DNA of 64,000 bases from Proteromonas lacertae (Eukaryota > Sar > Bigyra > Opalinata > Proteromonadidae). The position numbers and the translations under genes were made by a program. The DNA lies in contig NGBS01000880.1 of assembly GCA_002245135.1 (NCBI GenBank), positions 122,716 to 186,715 on the forward strand, given 5' to 3'. Below the pieces are notes generated by a model, which worked only from the letters and a program-made list of their open reading frames with translations, did not search any database and had not been told where the DNA came from. Positions 49,079 through 58,817 of this stretch are shown here, in pieces; within the stretch, counting starts at the first letter, position 1, and each line of letters opens with the position of its first letter.

Positions 49079-50364
49079 ATGTTTAGCACTAATAGTTACG
49101 ATCCACATTTATACAGCTCATATAGCAACCAAAACCCATATCCTGTCAAACCGTTACCTACAAATGGTAACTTATCACTTGCAACATATATTAACCATGG
49201 AGCACCGAATATTACACATCCAACAAGAGAGGCTTCGTATGAAGACCAAATGTCAAACCAAATTGCCCAATATCGATCACGCTTAGATGAGCTATATAAA
49301 AAATATTATTACCTTAATGAAAATGAATTTGTCAAAATGACACAACATTTGTCTAGTATGAATGATATAGCTCCACCACCAGATGTAGTACGTGAATACT
49401 TAAGGAGACAACCTGGAAAACAAATTGTTGATTTCAAATATAAAAAAATAATCCATTCGCAACTATCAAGAAGCCTGGGTACTTCCAAATGGATATAGTG
49501 TTTTTCTTACCTGATATGGAACATTTGTATTTTATCGAAATGAATTCAAGAAAAGTATGGGCAATATTTATGCCTAATAAATATGGTGATATTACATTGG
49601 ATGCATTTCAGAAGTGGTATTATGAAACAGATGCCTATGGTAACAAAACACATAAAAATGTGGTAAGTATTCTATCAGATGCTGATGCTAGTTTTTCAAA
49701 TATTAAGAAGTTATGTGATGCTGAAGGAATATCATATTTTCAAAAAGATGGTTCAGAGCATAAAATAGAGTCATTATTGGATAGATCAGTGAGTGTGATA
49801 AAAAGATTGTTGTACAAACACTTGGTGGATCTGGGATATGATGCACCTACATATATGGCAGATATTGATCACAATGATAAGCATATTATACCAGATATGA
49901 ATTATAAATTAAAACTCGATAGTATAATACAGGAAGTGATAGATGACTATAACAACAAGCCATTACCAGGAATTAAAGGATATACCCCAAATGAGGTATT
50001 CCATAGTCCAGAATTACAAAAACAAATATTACAAAAATCAATTAACTACAACTTAAAGAATTATGAAAAATTGGATCATACTGGTCAAAATTTCGAAGTA
50101 GGTGATTTGGTGAGATTCAAAGAGAGAAGACGTAAAATGGATAAGAACATATACTGGTCAGACAATGTATATAAGATAATCAAGAAAAATCGATATTCAT
50201 ACAATTTAGGTGATATCAATGGGAATGACATTCAAGGTTTTTCATTAATTCGATTCAAACACTATGAGTTGCAGTTAGTGAGAAAAGATGATGCACCAAC
50301 CACATGGTTTAGAAAAATACTGGAGAGACCCAAGAGAAAGAAGGGAGACAAATCAATATTGTAA
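49079..50364 (+). CDS. Maverick-type DDE integrase (frameshifted)
   Basis: ATG 49079 opens an N-terminal region; after the A7 run at about 49442-49448 the frame must step back one base to enter the catalytic core (KKPGYFQMDIVFF). The core has the first Asp in QMDIVF, the second in LSDADASFSN and a Glu in HKIES about 33 residues later, then YNNKPLPGIKGYTPNEVF. The C-terminus is a chromo/SH3-like module (FEVGDLVRFKER ... YWSDNVYKI ... FSLIRFKHYELQ) as in Polinton integrases. It would insert element DNA into the genome. One missing A explains the break, either a real mutation or a homopolymer error. Confidence 0.85.
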
Positions 50365-50414
50365 CGAATAAATTTATATTATGTTATATATTGTATATGT
50401 TGTTTTTTATTATT

Positions 50415-50602
50415 GGGCATTGGATAGACTAGCTACGATGAGGGCTGCGTTTCTAATTTATAATTATTTATTTATTTATTAAATTAATTTCACAAGGAAT
50501 TTATGGAAGTTTAATAATTTCTACTTGGATGTGTTGTTTAATATTGCGCCATTGAAATTCGGCTTGAATCATCCTGGCACGGTATATCTAAATGCCCTTT
50601 TT
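50415..50602 (+). ncRNA. Candidate Pol III hairpin RNA 1 of the element
   Basis: A ~185-nt unit with closing stem GGGCATT / AATGCCC (50415-50421, 50591-50597), extended by GGATA/TATCT after one bulge, followed at once by eight T residues (50598-50605), a Pol III terminator. Inside are a TAGCTACGATGAGG A-box-like sequence (50430-50443) and a GGCTTGAATC B-box-like sequence (50561-50570). The part around 50544-50582 is unusually GC-rich. It shares GATAGACT just inside the 5' stem with RNA 2. It does not fold as a tRNA. Confidence 0.5.
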
Positions 50603-50613
50603 TTTATTTAATT

Positions 50614-50703
50614 GGGATCTGATAGACTGTGCAAGGAAAAAAGAGTCATGCAGCTGGCATTAGTGGTTCGATTCCTAGCACAGACTATTAGTAATCCCAT
50701 TTT
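50614..50703 (+). ncRNA. Candidate Pol III hairpin RNA 2 of the element
   Basis: A ~88-nt unit: GGGAT/ATCCC closing pairs, then GATAG-A-CTGTGC against GCACAG-A-CTATT (one A.A mismatch), giving about 16 paired bases; an inner ATGC/GCAT hairpin; and a T8 run at 50700-50707. It contains a perfect Pol III B box GGTTCGATTCC (50665-50675). The T-arm and acceptor spacing do not fit a tRNA. Position and tandem layout recall small Pol III RNAs of adenoviruses; that analogy is an inference. Confidence 0.5.
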
Positions 50704-50769
50704 TTTTAATTTCTTTTTTTTAAAATATTTTATTATACATATACATATAGTATATTCTATTTTTTATAT

Positions 50770-51177
50770 ATGCTTACACTACCACCACAGATTGAATATA
50801 AATTACCAGAACTTGAATCCAAGGTAACAAAGAAATATCATTTAAGTGGTCCAGACATATACTTAGATTTGTATAGCCTACAATTCCTTATATTTTTTTA
50901 TCATCGAAAACCTATATATCAATGGTATTTTGAGTTAACACACAAAATGATTAACATGATCATGAGTCAACGTTTGATATTAGTGTTTGTAGGTCCTTGT
51001 GACTTAGGAGATAGAGATAGACCCAAAGTTACATACACACCAACAATGAAAAAAGTAATCATTAGAATGCCACAAAGATGTTTTAATGGTAAGATGCCAA
51101 TATTCTTCAAATGTACTCATATGGATACAGAGATGATAGAATATATTGAAACTCATACAATATTTCACCACACATAA
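50770..51177 (+). CDS. Element protein of unknown function (135 aa)
   Basis: ATG 50770 to stop 51177, no intron. The product is mixed alpha/beta in look, with aromatic residues, an internal hydrophobic stretch (LILVFVGPCDLG) and a Cys/His pair near the end (FKCTHMD). No family recognised. It is tail to tail with the protease gene. Confidence 0.55.
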   Translation: MLTLPPQIEYKLPELESKVTKKYHLSGPDIYLDLYSLQFLIFFYHRKPIYQWYFELTHKMINMIMSQRLILVFVGPCDLGDRDRPKVTYTPTMKKVIIRMPQRCFNGKMPIFFKCTHMDTEMIEYIETHTIFHHT

Positions 51178-51218
51178 CAAAACAGAAAAAAATAAAATAA
51201 TTAAGTTATAATTTTATA

Positions 51219-51737
51219 TTATATTAAACCAAATTGTTTTTTCATTAACCTAATTTTTGCTTCACCCACTATTGTATTATAGTCAGTAGCCTTTTTGAAA
51301 CTACACTGATCTCTTAAAATATTTTTCAAAAAATTAATAGCAAAAAAACCACAGTTAGCAGTATTTGAATTTTGGTTCTGTACTCCATTGATTTTAAGTT
51401 CATACTTTTCATTATGATACTTCTTTAATTTTTTCAAATTTATTTTAAATTCTTCCAAGTGTTGAGGATCTTCACCAAATGAATCATAGTACAGGAATTG
51501 CTTCTTGATATTGTCAACTACTAAAGCAACCCAATGACCTACAGAATCAGGGCTAGCTTGTGTGGTGAGTGTATTGATTATGATTCCCCATTGATTTTTC
51601 TTTTTAGGTATAGGAAGTACAAGTTCGTCCCAGCAGAACACTCCCATGAACTTTCCATGAAAATTATTGAACTCATTTTTCACAATTAACTCTATATCAA
51701 AGTTCGATAAGGCATCTGAAGTGATACTGTTATACAA
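51219..51737 (-). CDS. Adenain-like (C5/Ulp1-type) cysteine protease
   Basis: The frame contains the catalytic set in order: His in GHWVALVV, acidic residue in YYDSFG, Gln in GVQNQ and Cys in NTANCGFFAINF. This is the layout of adenovirus maturation proteases and Polinton PRO proteins, which cleave capsid precursors. The only in-frame ATG is after the conserved N-terminal region, so the normal start is missing. Instead the frame is continuous with the upstream 51741-54395 gene apart from one TAA, suggesting expression as an extension of that protein. Confidence 0.85.
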   Translation of the reverse strand: MYNSITSDALSNFDIELIVKNEFNNFHGKFMGVFCWDELVLPIPKKKNQWGIIINTLTTQASPDSVGHWVALVVDNIKKQFLYYDSFGEDPQHLEEFKINLKKLKKYHNEKYELKINGVQNQNSNTANCGFFAINFLKNILRDQCSFKKATDYNTIVGEAKIRLMKKQFGLI

Positions 51738-51744
51738 AACTTAC
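51727..51744 (-). other. 18-nt GTAAGT...ACAG segment spanning the stop codon between structural gene and protease
   Basis: The minus strand reads GTAAGTTTTGTATAACAG across the TAA. It has ideal splice-site ends and is a multiple of three, so its removal would fuse the two frames. It is shorter than every other intron in the window; read-through of TAA would give a similar fusion. Confidence 0.35.
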
Positions 51745-54395
51745 CTACGTGAAATTAATTTCTTTACTTTTTTATTATTTCCATTACCTATTCCAAAGTA
51801 ACTCATAGCTTCACTGAGTTGTTTTGCTTGATCTAAATTACTCACTGCTCTACCAAAATTAGTGAGTGAACTTGGAATTGTTTGTTGTGAACGTTTCACG
51901 TAGTTATCCATTTTGATTGCATTCTTGTGTTGATATGGTGTTGGTTTTAACCAGTTTAATAAACCACCTGCATCTAGCAAACCAAAACAAGCAGTCAATG
52001 CACTGAATACTGTTCCTATACCTGCAACAGTTTGTAATGTACCTGTTGGATCAGCTGCAACAGCAGTTTTTGCCATTGATGGCATAGCTTTTGATAATTC
52101 ACTGATACCTTTAACTGCTGCTGCAGCAGTTGTTGCATCACCTCCATTTGCAGCTGCAGCTACAGTTGCTGCTGTTTTTAATGTATCACCTACATTTTTT
52201 GCATCTATATTTCCAATATTAGAAAATTTATAGAAGAATGGAACTAATTGAAATAAGTATCGAACATATGGATGAGTATTGAACATAAATGAAACACCAA
52301 AGTTATACAACAAGTCTACAGGTAACCATGATTTTTGAATTGCTTCAGGTAACATTGACTTAACTTTTTCTGAATTACCATAATACAAGTCAGTGATAGC
52401 AGGTAATCTACCACCTGACAGCATACGAATTATCTCATAGTAGTCGAAAATGAAGTACCACATTACATACAAGAACCCTGATGTTGGTAGTTTAGATTTT
52501 TTCCATAACCAATAAGCCAAACATGTCATTACTATTGCACGAACATATTTCATTGCATGATCTACTTCAAACATTTGAGGAGTAACTCCACCTACCAAAT
52601 ATGACTTCATTGTATAGTATATTTGTGGAAATATCCTAAATACATTCTCTACACACAGGAACAAATTACCAGCAAAACCCATAAAATCAGATTCACGTAA
52701 TGAATCAAGTGCTTTTTGAAATTGTGAATTTTCAAATTGTGCCCATGAACTACAAGCAGTTTTCACTAAACCAATAGCTATTTCATATTTTTGTTTATTA
52801 TCTGCATTCACCCACTCTTGAGGAAGTGAGTGACCTAACTTCTCTCTGTTATAATCAAAGTTAATGAAATCTCTATTATTCTGTGATGCTATTTCATTTA
52901 GTTCTCTATATTTATCTTCATTAATCCATGTATGCGGTTCTTTATCTATATCTATAGCACTATTCACTAGTTCTTGATTTTTTGGATCTAATGCCCATCT
53001 ATAAAATTTTGATCTTTCTAATATCTCTGGATCATCCATATATCTTTGTGCCTTTTGATTATTCAATGCAATATATTCTTTTACTTTTTCAGCTCGATTC
53101 GGATCAAAATTATATGGATCTGAATATTGATTGATCTTACTTACTCCATCAACTAATTCATTTTGCAAATACTCCTGCTGCAGTAATAGTTTGTTATAAT
53201 ATTCTATTGCATCTTTATCATTACCTGTTAATTTATCCCAAGTTGAGGTCAACCAATCTTGTCTATAATTTTTATAGGCTGCTAATTGAGGATTCTTTTC
53301 TATAATCTCTTGTAATGATTTATAATTTTGTAATTTAGGAAATTTTTGTAACAAAGGATCTGTAACTCTATTCATTCCATTATCATATGCCTGAACATCT
53401 GCTTCTGTAACATATTCAGGCCAATTCAAAAGATAGCTTCTTGGATTAGATGTATCTAATACTGCTAATGGGAATGTTCCTCTTAAATTTCCTGTTTTAT
53501 GTTCACGATCTAGCATATCATAAAAATTAATATGATAATTGTTAGGAAGCAAAGAAGCATAATTATTAGTTAATGCATATTGAACTTCTTTTCGAGCTTG
53601 TCTATTCAAACCTGGACTAAATAATTTATCATAATTCCAATTATAATCATATCCTACAGTTTCTATTGGTATATATGGTTGAATATATTCTGGTATTTGA
53701 CTTGGCTGTAATTGTGATGTTCCATTATAAGCAGCACTAGCAACATCATACATTTGTTGTCTTGGATTAGTAATAATGACATGCTCATTAGGACCAACAC
53801 TTTGACCCACTCTTAATGGTATAATACCACTATTACCACCTAATTTCTTAGTAGCCAAGAGATGCCTCCGTGGGATACTCTCTAATTTTAGTTTATTTCT
53901 TCTGTGATGTTTCTTATGTTTGAAATGAACATGTTTTCTTCTACCTGAGCCTGTCTTTGGATATCCATCTAAAGACATACCAAATAAACCATAATTTACT
54001 TTAGGCCATAAATGATATTCACTACCCATACCATTAATTAAATTACACACATCTGATCGTGCTTCTGGAACACTACGACCACATTGATATTTGAAATAAT
54101 GTAAGTAATCTACTAATTGATCTATTGTTCCACCATAGCTGGAATACTTTGATATAATATCTAATGGCAATCCTACATTTTTACATACATTTTCTAAATC
54201 TTGTTTTGTATTATTCATAACCATTTGCTTAACTGATTCATAATCATATTGATTAATCAAAAATGGTTGTATTTTTTCCATAATAGCATCTATATTGTAT
54301 CTTTGTTGTTGTTGTTGTTGTTGTATTGGTTGTGTGTTATTTTGCAATGTTGGCTGGGCTGCTGCCGCCGTGGCGGCAGCAGCACCTGCCATCAT
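51741..54395 (-). CDS. Large structural-type element protein, C-terminal part (884 aa from first ATG)
   Basis: Open from the hAT insertion at 54654 to TAA 51741-51743; first ATG at 54395. The in-frame region before the ATG is Thr/Ser/Asn-rich. Then come an Ala-rich stretch, polyQ, a helical domain, a strongly basic patch (RRKHVHFKHKKHHRRNK), a long globular region, two or three hydrophobic segments (about 620-720) and an Ala-rich hydrophobic C-terminal third. No jelly-roll signature is seen. The size, basic patch and position before the protease suggest a virion protein. Before insertion it was continuous with the 55798-56904 gene. Confidence 0.65.
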   Translation of the reverse strand: MMAGAAAATAAAAQPTLQNNTQPIQQQQQQQRYNIDAIMEKIQPFLINQYDYESVKQMVMNNTKQDLENVCKNVGLPLDIISKYSSYGGTIDQLVDYLHYFKYQCGRSVPEARSDVCNLINGMGSEYHLWPKVNYGLFGMSLDGYPKTGSGRRKHVHFKHKKHHRRNKLKLESIPRRHLLATKKLGGNSGIIPLRVGQSVGPNEHVIITNPRQQMYDVASAAYNGTSQLQPSQIPEYIQPYIPIETVGYDYNWNYDKLFSPGLNRQARKEVQYALTNNYASLLPNNYHINFYDMLDREHKTGNLRGTFPLAVLDTSNPRSYLLNWPEYVTEADVQAYDNGMNRVTDPLLQKFPKLQNYKSLQEIIEKNPQLAAYKNYRQDWLTSTWDKLTGNDKDAIEYYNKLLLQQEYLQNELVDGVSKINQYSDPYNFDPNRAEKVKEYIALNNQKAQRYMDDPEILERSKFYRWALDPKNQELVNSAIDIDKEPHTWINEDKYRELNEIASQNNRDFINFDYNREKLGHSLPQEWVNADNKQKYEIAIGLVKTACSSWAQFENSQFQKALDSLRESDFMGFAGNLFLCVENVFRIFPQIYYTMKSYLVGGVTPQMFEVDHAMKYVRAIVMTCLAYWLWKKSKLPTSGFLYVMWYFIFDYYEIIRMLSGGRLPAITDLYYGNSEKVKSMLPEAIQKSWLPVDLLYNFGVSFMFNTHPYVRYLFQLVPFFYKFSNIGNIDAKNVGDTLKTAATVAAAANGGDATTAAAAVKGISELSKAMPSMAKTAVAADPTGTLQTVAGIGTVFSALTACFGLLDAGGLLNWLKPTPYQHKNAIKMDNYVKRSQQTIPSSLTNFGRAVSNLDQAKQLSEAMSYFGIGNGNNKKVKKLISRR

Positions 54396-54646
54396 TCCGG
54401 CGTAACTTGCAGCATTTGAACTTTGATTATTATAACCTGCCCCAGTTGCAGGTATTGAAGTTGTAACATTAGAACAGGGGGCAGTTGTAGTACTATTACT
54501 TGTATTATTATAACTGGGGGCAGTTGTAGGTATTGAAGTTGTATTATTAGAACTGGGAGCAGTTGTAACATTCGATGCTTGAATATTTGAAGTGGCCGGC
54601 GCACTCGTCGAATTTGTTGTTGTTGAAGGAGTAGCACCAAATATAC

Positions 54647-54654
54647 CTCTGAAC
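54647..54654. repeat. hAT target site duplication, left copy
   Basis: CTCTGAAC directly precedes the left terminal repeat and matches 55815-55822 exactly. Confidence 0.92.
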
Positions 54655-55814
54655 CAGTGTTGTATTTTTCGGTCAAAAATTATAGGTTTACCTATAGGTC
54701 AAAACCTATATCTTTAGCTTGACCTTTACCTTCCTTATACTAACTATTAGTTGACCTCCTATTGAACATGAGTTAAGAAGCATATAATCTAACCATATAT
54801 ACAAAATTAATGTTTTATACATCATCTTTCAAATATCAAATTTGACCGTCAGTCGATGCACTTTTTATATTACTATTATTTTGATCTATTTCTCAATGAT
54901 GACTCACAATAACATATTATTAACATAATATTAAATTAATTATAGAATAAAAAAAATAAAAGAAAAAAACATCAAGCTTGATGGTTTGACTAAGTAAATC
55001 TTTATTTTTTAAGATTTAGATCATTTAAATGTATAATTACTCAATATTTATAATACTTTATAGTATATGAAACTATAGGGATATCACATTACCCCCTATC
55101 GCATCAATAGAGTTGTGCATTTATTCAATTGCTGTATGTTAGAGAAGTAACATTTTAACTACTTCAAAATGTTTTGGAAAATGTGATTAAAATAATATAT
55201 TCAGATTATTACATATGGTAAAAGCCAAAGTCAATTCAGATTCTGTCAACAAAGATCTATGTAAATTAATAACCTTCAATGCAGTCAGTACCACAATATT
55301 AGACTCACCAGAATTTAGAAGGTTTTGCTTCAAGCTAGGATATATTATACCTCTAAGAGAGTTTTATAATGCTTATTTATTTTCAGAAACTGAGAAAGTA
55401 AGAGACTTATTGAAGACAAATCATTAATATCCAGAAATAGAGATTTATTATTATAATTACATTAATATTTGTTTTTTAGAGATAGTAATCAATATAAATT
55501 AATCATCAAAATAACAAGTTGTTTATAAATATGTTAAATATCACTATTGAGTAGTTTGTAGATGAATTTTAATATATTAGTATAGATATTTATTCAATTT
55601 CAACCAATCTTATTCTAACTATAGTAACTAAAGTAAAACAAGAAGCAGGAATAATATTTTATATAGTATGATAGTTTGTATTAAACAAATGTTACTCAGT
55701 ATGTAACTAAAATAGATTTTAACAAAATAATGCTCGAGGTTTGACCGACCTACAGTCAAAGATAGATTATAGGTTTTACCTATAATCTATAGGTTACCTA
55801 TTTATACAACCCTG
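54655..55814. mobile_element. Non-autonomous hAT-type transposon
   Basis: A 1,160-bp insert with terminal inverted repeats CAGTGTTGTAT (left) and CAGGGTTGTAT (right, reverse strand), 10 of 11 bases matching and of hAT type, flanked by the 8-bp duplication CTCTGAAC. Sub-terminal palindromes (54681-54696; 55765-55787; 55789-55801) lie just inside each end. It has only a 70-codon ORF. It interrupts an element gene in frame, so it inserted after the virus-like element. Confidence 0.92.
55215..55427 (+). pseudogene. Possible hAT transposase fragment
   Basis: A 70-codon ORF inside the hAT element. Its middle (LCKLITFNAVSTTILDSPEF followed by a Pro-Leu-Arg-Glu turn) loosely resembles the conserved N-terminal segment of hAT transposases. 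No DDE core or BED finger is present, so it would not be functional. Confidence 0.4.
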
Positions 55815-56904
55815 CTCTGAACCAATTGTATATATTACTTAGTGATGTAGTAAAGAAACCCATTATACTATCTAACTTAGAATGAATCCATTGTGACATA
55901 TCCATTGGAGGAACTTGTTTCCAACGATTATATACCAAACTGACAAAATTAGGAGTTAACATTGACACAAAAGATGCTGCATTAACCCATGCTGGGGATA
56001 AACCAAATATCCATTGCATAACACCACTATATCCTATTCCTGCATTTACTAAATACTTTAATATTGCACCAGCAGTACTATCAGGAAATAGTATATCAAA
56101 CACTTGTGAAATAGAACCTAATGTCATAGTACATAAGCAGAACTTTACACCAAATTTCAACCAATCGTATGTTGTATTACCTGAGAAATATTTATCAATT
56201 TTTGAAATTAATGATTGTTTTTCTCTTTCTTCCATTGTTGCTATCTTTCTCTGATATTCTTCATTCCTTGCTTTCACTATTTCATTTTCTTGTTGTAATT
56301 CATACTCGTGATCTTTTTGTGTTGTACCAGCATTATTATTCCATCTTGGATTGGATTGATATGAATTTACATTGTACTGTGATCCCCATTGTTGTAATGG
56401 TTGTCCTTCAATTTGAGATAAAAATGGATTTTGCCATTGGTATGTTAAATTCTCTGGTTGAGCATAATAATCTGAGTATGGCTTGTTATACTTACCTATG
56501 TTCCTATAATATCGTCCAAACTGGTCTGTGATGCCTGACATATATAATTTGTATTTCATCTCATCAGTCATAAAATTGTTTTTTGTTGTGTTTATATTTG
56601 GATTAACAGGCTTTGATAATTCCTCTATATCATCCTCATCTCCTATAGTATCATAAAATTTATTGAAACTAGATTTAGGATCATAGATGTCTAATCCATA
56701 TGTACCATTGCCTTTGTCAACAATGGCTGTTGGGTTAGCCATGTGACTGAGATCTAGTTTTATTGTTTTGTTATCTTTCACCTTGTTATAGATGATCTTT
56801 TTCAATTTTCTCTTAAGTGCATTATGATACACAGAGGGATTCTCAAAATCAATTGCTTCTTCTTTTGGTGATGATTGTTGCTTATGCTTTCGTTTAACAC
56901 CCAT
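55798..56904 (-). CDS. Large structural-type element protein, N-terminal part (truncated by hAT)
   Basis: From the ATG at 56904 (MGVKRKHK) the frame runs for 368 codons and the last few (AGLYK, stop) come from the hAT terminal repeat. It has a basic N-terminus, a polar Tyr/Asn/Gln-rich middle, a coiled-coil stretch (about 215-245) and a C-terminal hydrophobic helical region ending NIYNWFR. Removing the transposon and one target copy joins NWFR to GIFGATPS in frame with the 51741 gene, so both were one protein of about 1,350 residues. Confidence 0.75.
   Translation of the reverse strand: MGVKRKHKQQSSPKEEAIDFENPSVYHNALKRKLKKIIYNKVKDNKTIKLDLSHMANPTAIVDKGNGTYGLDIYDPKSSFNKFYDTIGDEDDIEELSKPVNPNINTTKNNFMTDEMKYKLYMSGITDQFGRYYRNIGKYNKPYSDYYAQPENLTYQWQNPFLSQIEGQPLQQWGSQYNVNSYQSNPRWNNNAGTTQKDHEYELQQENEIVKARNEEYQRKIATMEEREKQSLISKIDKYFSGNTTYDWLKFGVKFCLCTMTLGSISQVFDILFPDSTAGAILKYLVNAGIGYSGVMQWIFGLSPAWVNAASFVSMLTPNFVSLVYNRWKQVPPMDMSQWIHSKLDSIMGFFTTSLSNIYNWFRAGLYK
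55815..55822. repeat. hAT target site duplication, right copy
   Basis: CTCTGAAC directly follows the right terminal repeat and matches 54647-54654. Confidence 0.92.
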
Positions 56905-56985
56905 AAAATATATAAAACAATATAAAAAAATAGAGAAACAATACAATTAGAAATATAGCCGTTATTGATATTATAGATGATATTA

Positions 56986-58044
56986 TTAATGAATACCCAG
57001 TTCATCAAAAATTCTGTTTAACTGTCTATCAATTTTTTTAACATTATCCTCATTCTCATCTTCTGGTTCCCACTCTTCTATAAACTGTTTTAAATCTTCT
57101 TCATCTACTTCTTCATCACTTGCATTAGGAGTATAGAATTCATCATCATCTTCTTCTTCTTTTGGTTTATTGAATTCAATATCTTCATTTTCGTCATCAT
57201 CATCATCTGTTTTTCCATTTGCAACCCATTCTTCATATTGTTTAATATTTTGAGCCTGTTCCCATAATTCTTTTATTTTAGTTTTCTGAGCTTCTGTAAA
57301 GTCATATTCATCAAATATTTGGTCTATTTGTTCTTTAGTAAAATTATTAACATCGTCAATAGTAATATCATCAACAGGATCATGATCAGTCTGTTCTTTA
57401 ACATCATCTGTATTACCAGTAGACGGCTGTACTTTAATATCTGTTTCTGCTTTAGGAGTAATCAATTTATTCAACTTCTACTATTATATATAAATCAAAA
57501 CATATAGCATATATACCATTTGCTGCATTTGTGACATCTTGATTTGGTTAATTGGATTACTCATATACTCACCCATCTGCATCCTAGTCTTTGCACTTGC
57601 TTGAGCCATTTCATTGTAATTAGGCCTATTCATATTCACATACATGTTAGGACCAAACAAATGCTGATCATCAATCTCTCTTAAACTATTAGCAAGTGGT
57701 ATAGCCATTGCATTACCTTCATGTAATGATGTGGATAACATAGAATCGATTGCATTCTGTCTCTCTAAAAATTTTTGCTCATCATTCAATTTACGAATAT
57801 CACCTTCATTAGGAGGAGTGTCTTTAAAATTCAATTTAGTAATCTCATCTTTTATTTCATTTAAACGACTGTTTCTCATATCCACTAAATCTTTTGCATT
57901 CTCTCTATAAAAATTATTATATAAACTCTGATAATATTTGTCATGTCCTTTATATCCTTCACCTCTCCGTATCTTCTTCCTTTTGCCTTTGCCTCTCATC
58001 CGAGCAAACACAGCAAGTAGTATTTTCTTATTTAGTTTTTTCAT
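56986..58044 (-). CDS. Two-exon element protein, basic N-terminus and acidic C-terminus
   Basis: A 178-codon first exon and a 163-codon second exon are joined by a typical 36-bp intron (GTATATATG...ATATATAATAG, near 57481-57516), giving about 340 residues. The N-terminus is very basic (ARMRGKGKRKKIRRGEG), the middle helical and Met-rich, and the C-terminus strongly acidic with DDDDDENED and EEEDDDE runs. MRGK|G at residues 16-20 fits an adenain cleavage site. It may be a core or scaffold protein. Confidence 0.65.
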
Positions 58045-58112
58045 AATAACTTAATAGAAAATAAAAAACAATTTAATTATAATAATAATGTGTAATATAA
58101 GTATTATTAATA

Positions 58113-58727
58113 TTATTGAACATAAACAGGCTCGATAGGCTCGCCTTGTATTTCTCTACCTGCAATATCATTACCTAATGGTTTATCTTCTTCTGGTTCT
58201 GGTTCTTTTACTTTCTCTATTTTCTCTTTCTTTGGATTTGAACTCTTTTCTAACTTCTTCATATATTTGCCTAATTGATCTCTAGTTTCTTTCAAAGCTA
58301 TTTGTAATTCAGCTTTTGTCATACGACTAGGAGGAGGTAATGATGAGTCCCTATCCTTTTTACTATTTTTTCGACCACCACCACGTTTGGACTTTGGCTC
58401 GTCTAAAGCATTTGATTTTTGTTTCTTACTAGATCTTCTTTTGAATCTCTCATGTGATCTTGATCTTGATCTGGATTTATGGGAGTGTTTTTTACCTTTT
58501 TTTGAATTTTTATGAGATGATGATCCATCATTCTGTAATATGTTGTATATATCCTTTGGAGAGAATTGTGATAGTAATTCATTGATCATAGCATCACTTG
58601 GTTCAGCTTCTGCGATTTTTGGTTTGGACATCTTGGAATCATTTTCATTTATTGACTCTACTTCACTATCAGACTCATCAGTAGAACTATCATCACTCAC
58701 ATATTCAGTTGATTCAGTATCACTCAT
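58113..58727 (-). CDS. Element protein with RS-like basic domain (204 aa)
   Basis: Single frame from ATG 58727. An acidic Ser/Asp/Glu N-terminus, a short helix (DAMINELLSQFSPKDIYNIL), an Arg/Ser and Lys-rich region (KSRSRSRSHERFKRRSSKK), a KRGGGRKNSKK patch, a coiled coil and a Pro/Glu C-terminus. RS-like regions are used by viral phosphoproteins and splicing factors; a nucleic-acid-binding core protein is one option. Confidence 0.6.
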   Translation of the reverse strand: MSDTESTEYVSDDSSTDESDSEVESINENDSKMSKPKIAEAEPSDAMINELLSQFSPKDIYNILQNDGSSSHKNSKKGKKHSHKSRSRSRSHERFKRRSSKKQKSNALDEPKSKRGGGRKNSKKDRDSSLPPPSRMTKAELQIALKETRDQLGKYMKKLEKSSNPKKEKIEKVKEPEPEEDKPLGNDIAGREIQGEPIEPVYVQ

Positions 58728-58817
58728 TTTTTTATTTCTATGTTATGAAAAATAAAATTAACAAAAAAACAATGAAAATAATAATATAAGTATTATTAGC
58801 ATTATTAAAATTCAAGC

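Noticed and set aside
50614-50703. tRNA gene suggested by the perfect B box
   Set aside because: The T-stem does not pair, the distance from the B box to the 3' acceptor strand is too long, and no anticodon arm can be placed. Kept only as a Pol III-type RNA candidate.
54392-54676. Separate 94-aa Leu/Gln/Pro-rich gene on the minus strand
   Set aside because: It is an out-of-frame reading of the Thr/Ser/Asn-rich segment that belongs to the split structural gene, and its 5' end lies in the hAT terminal repeat.
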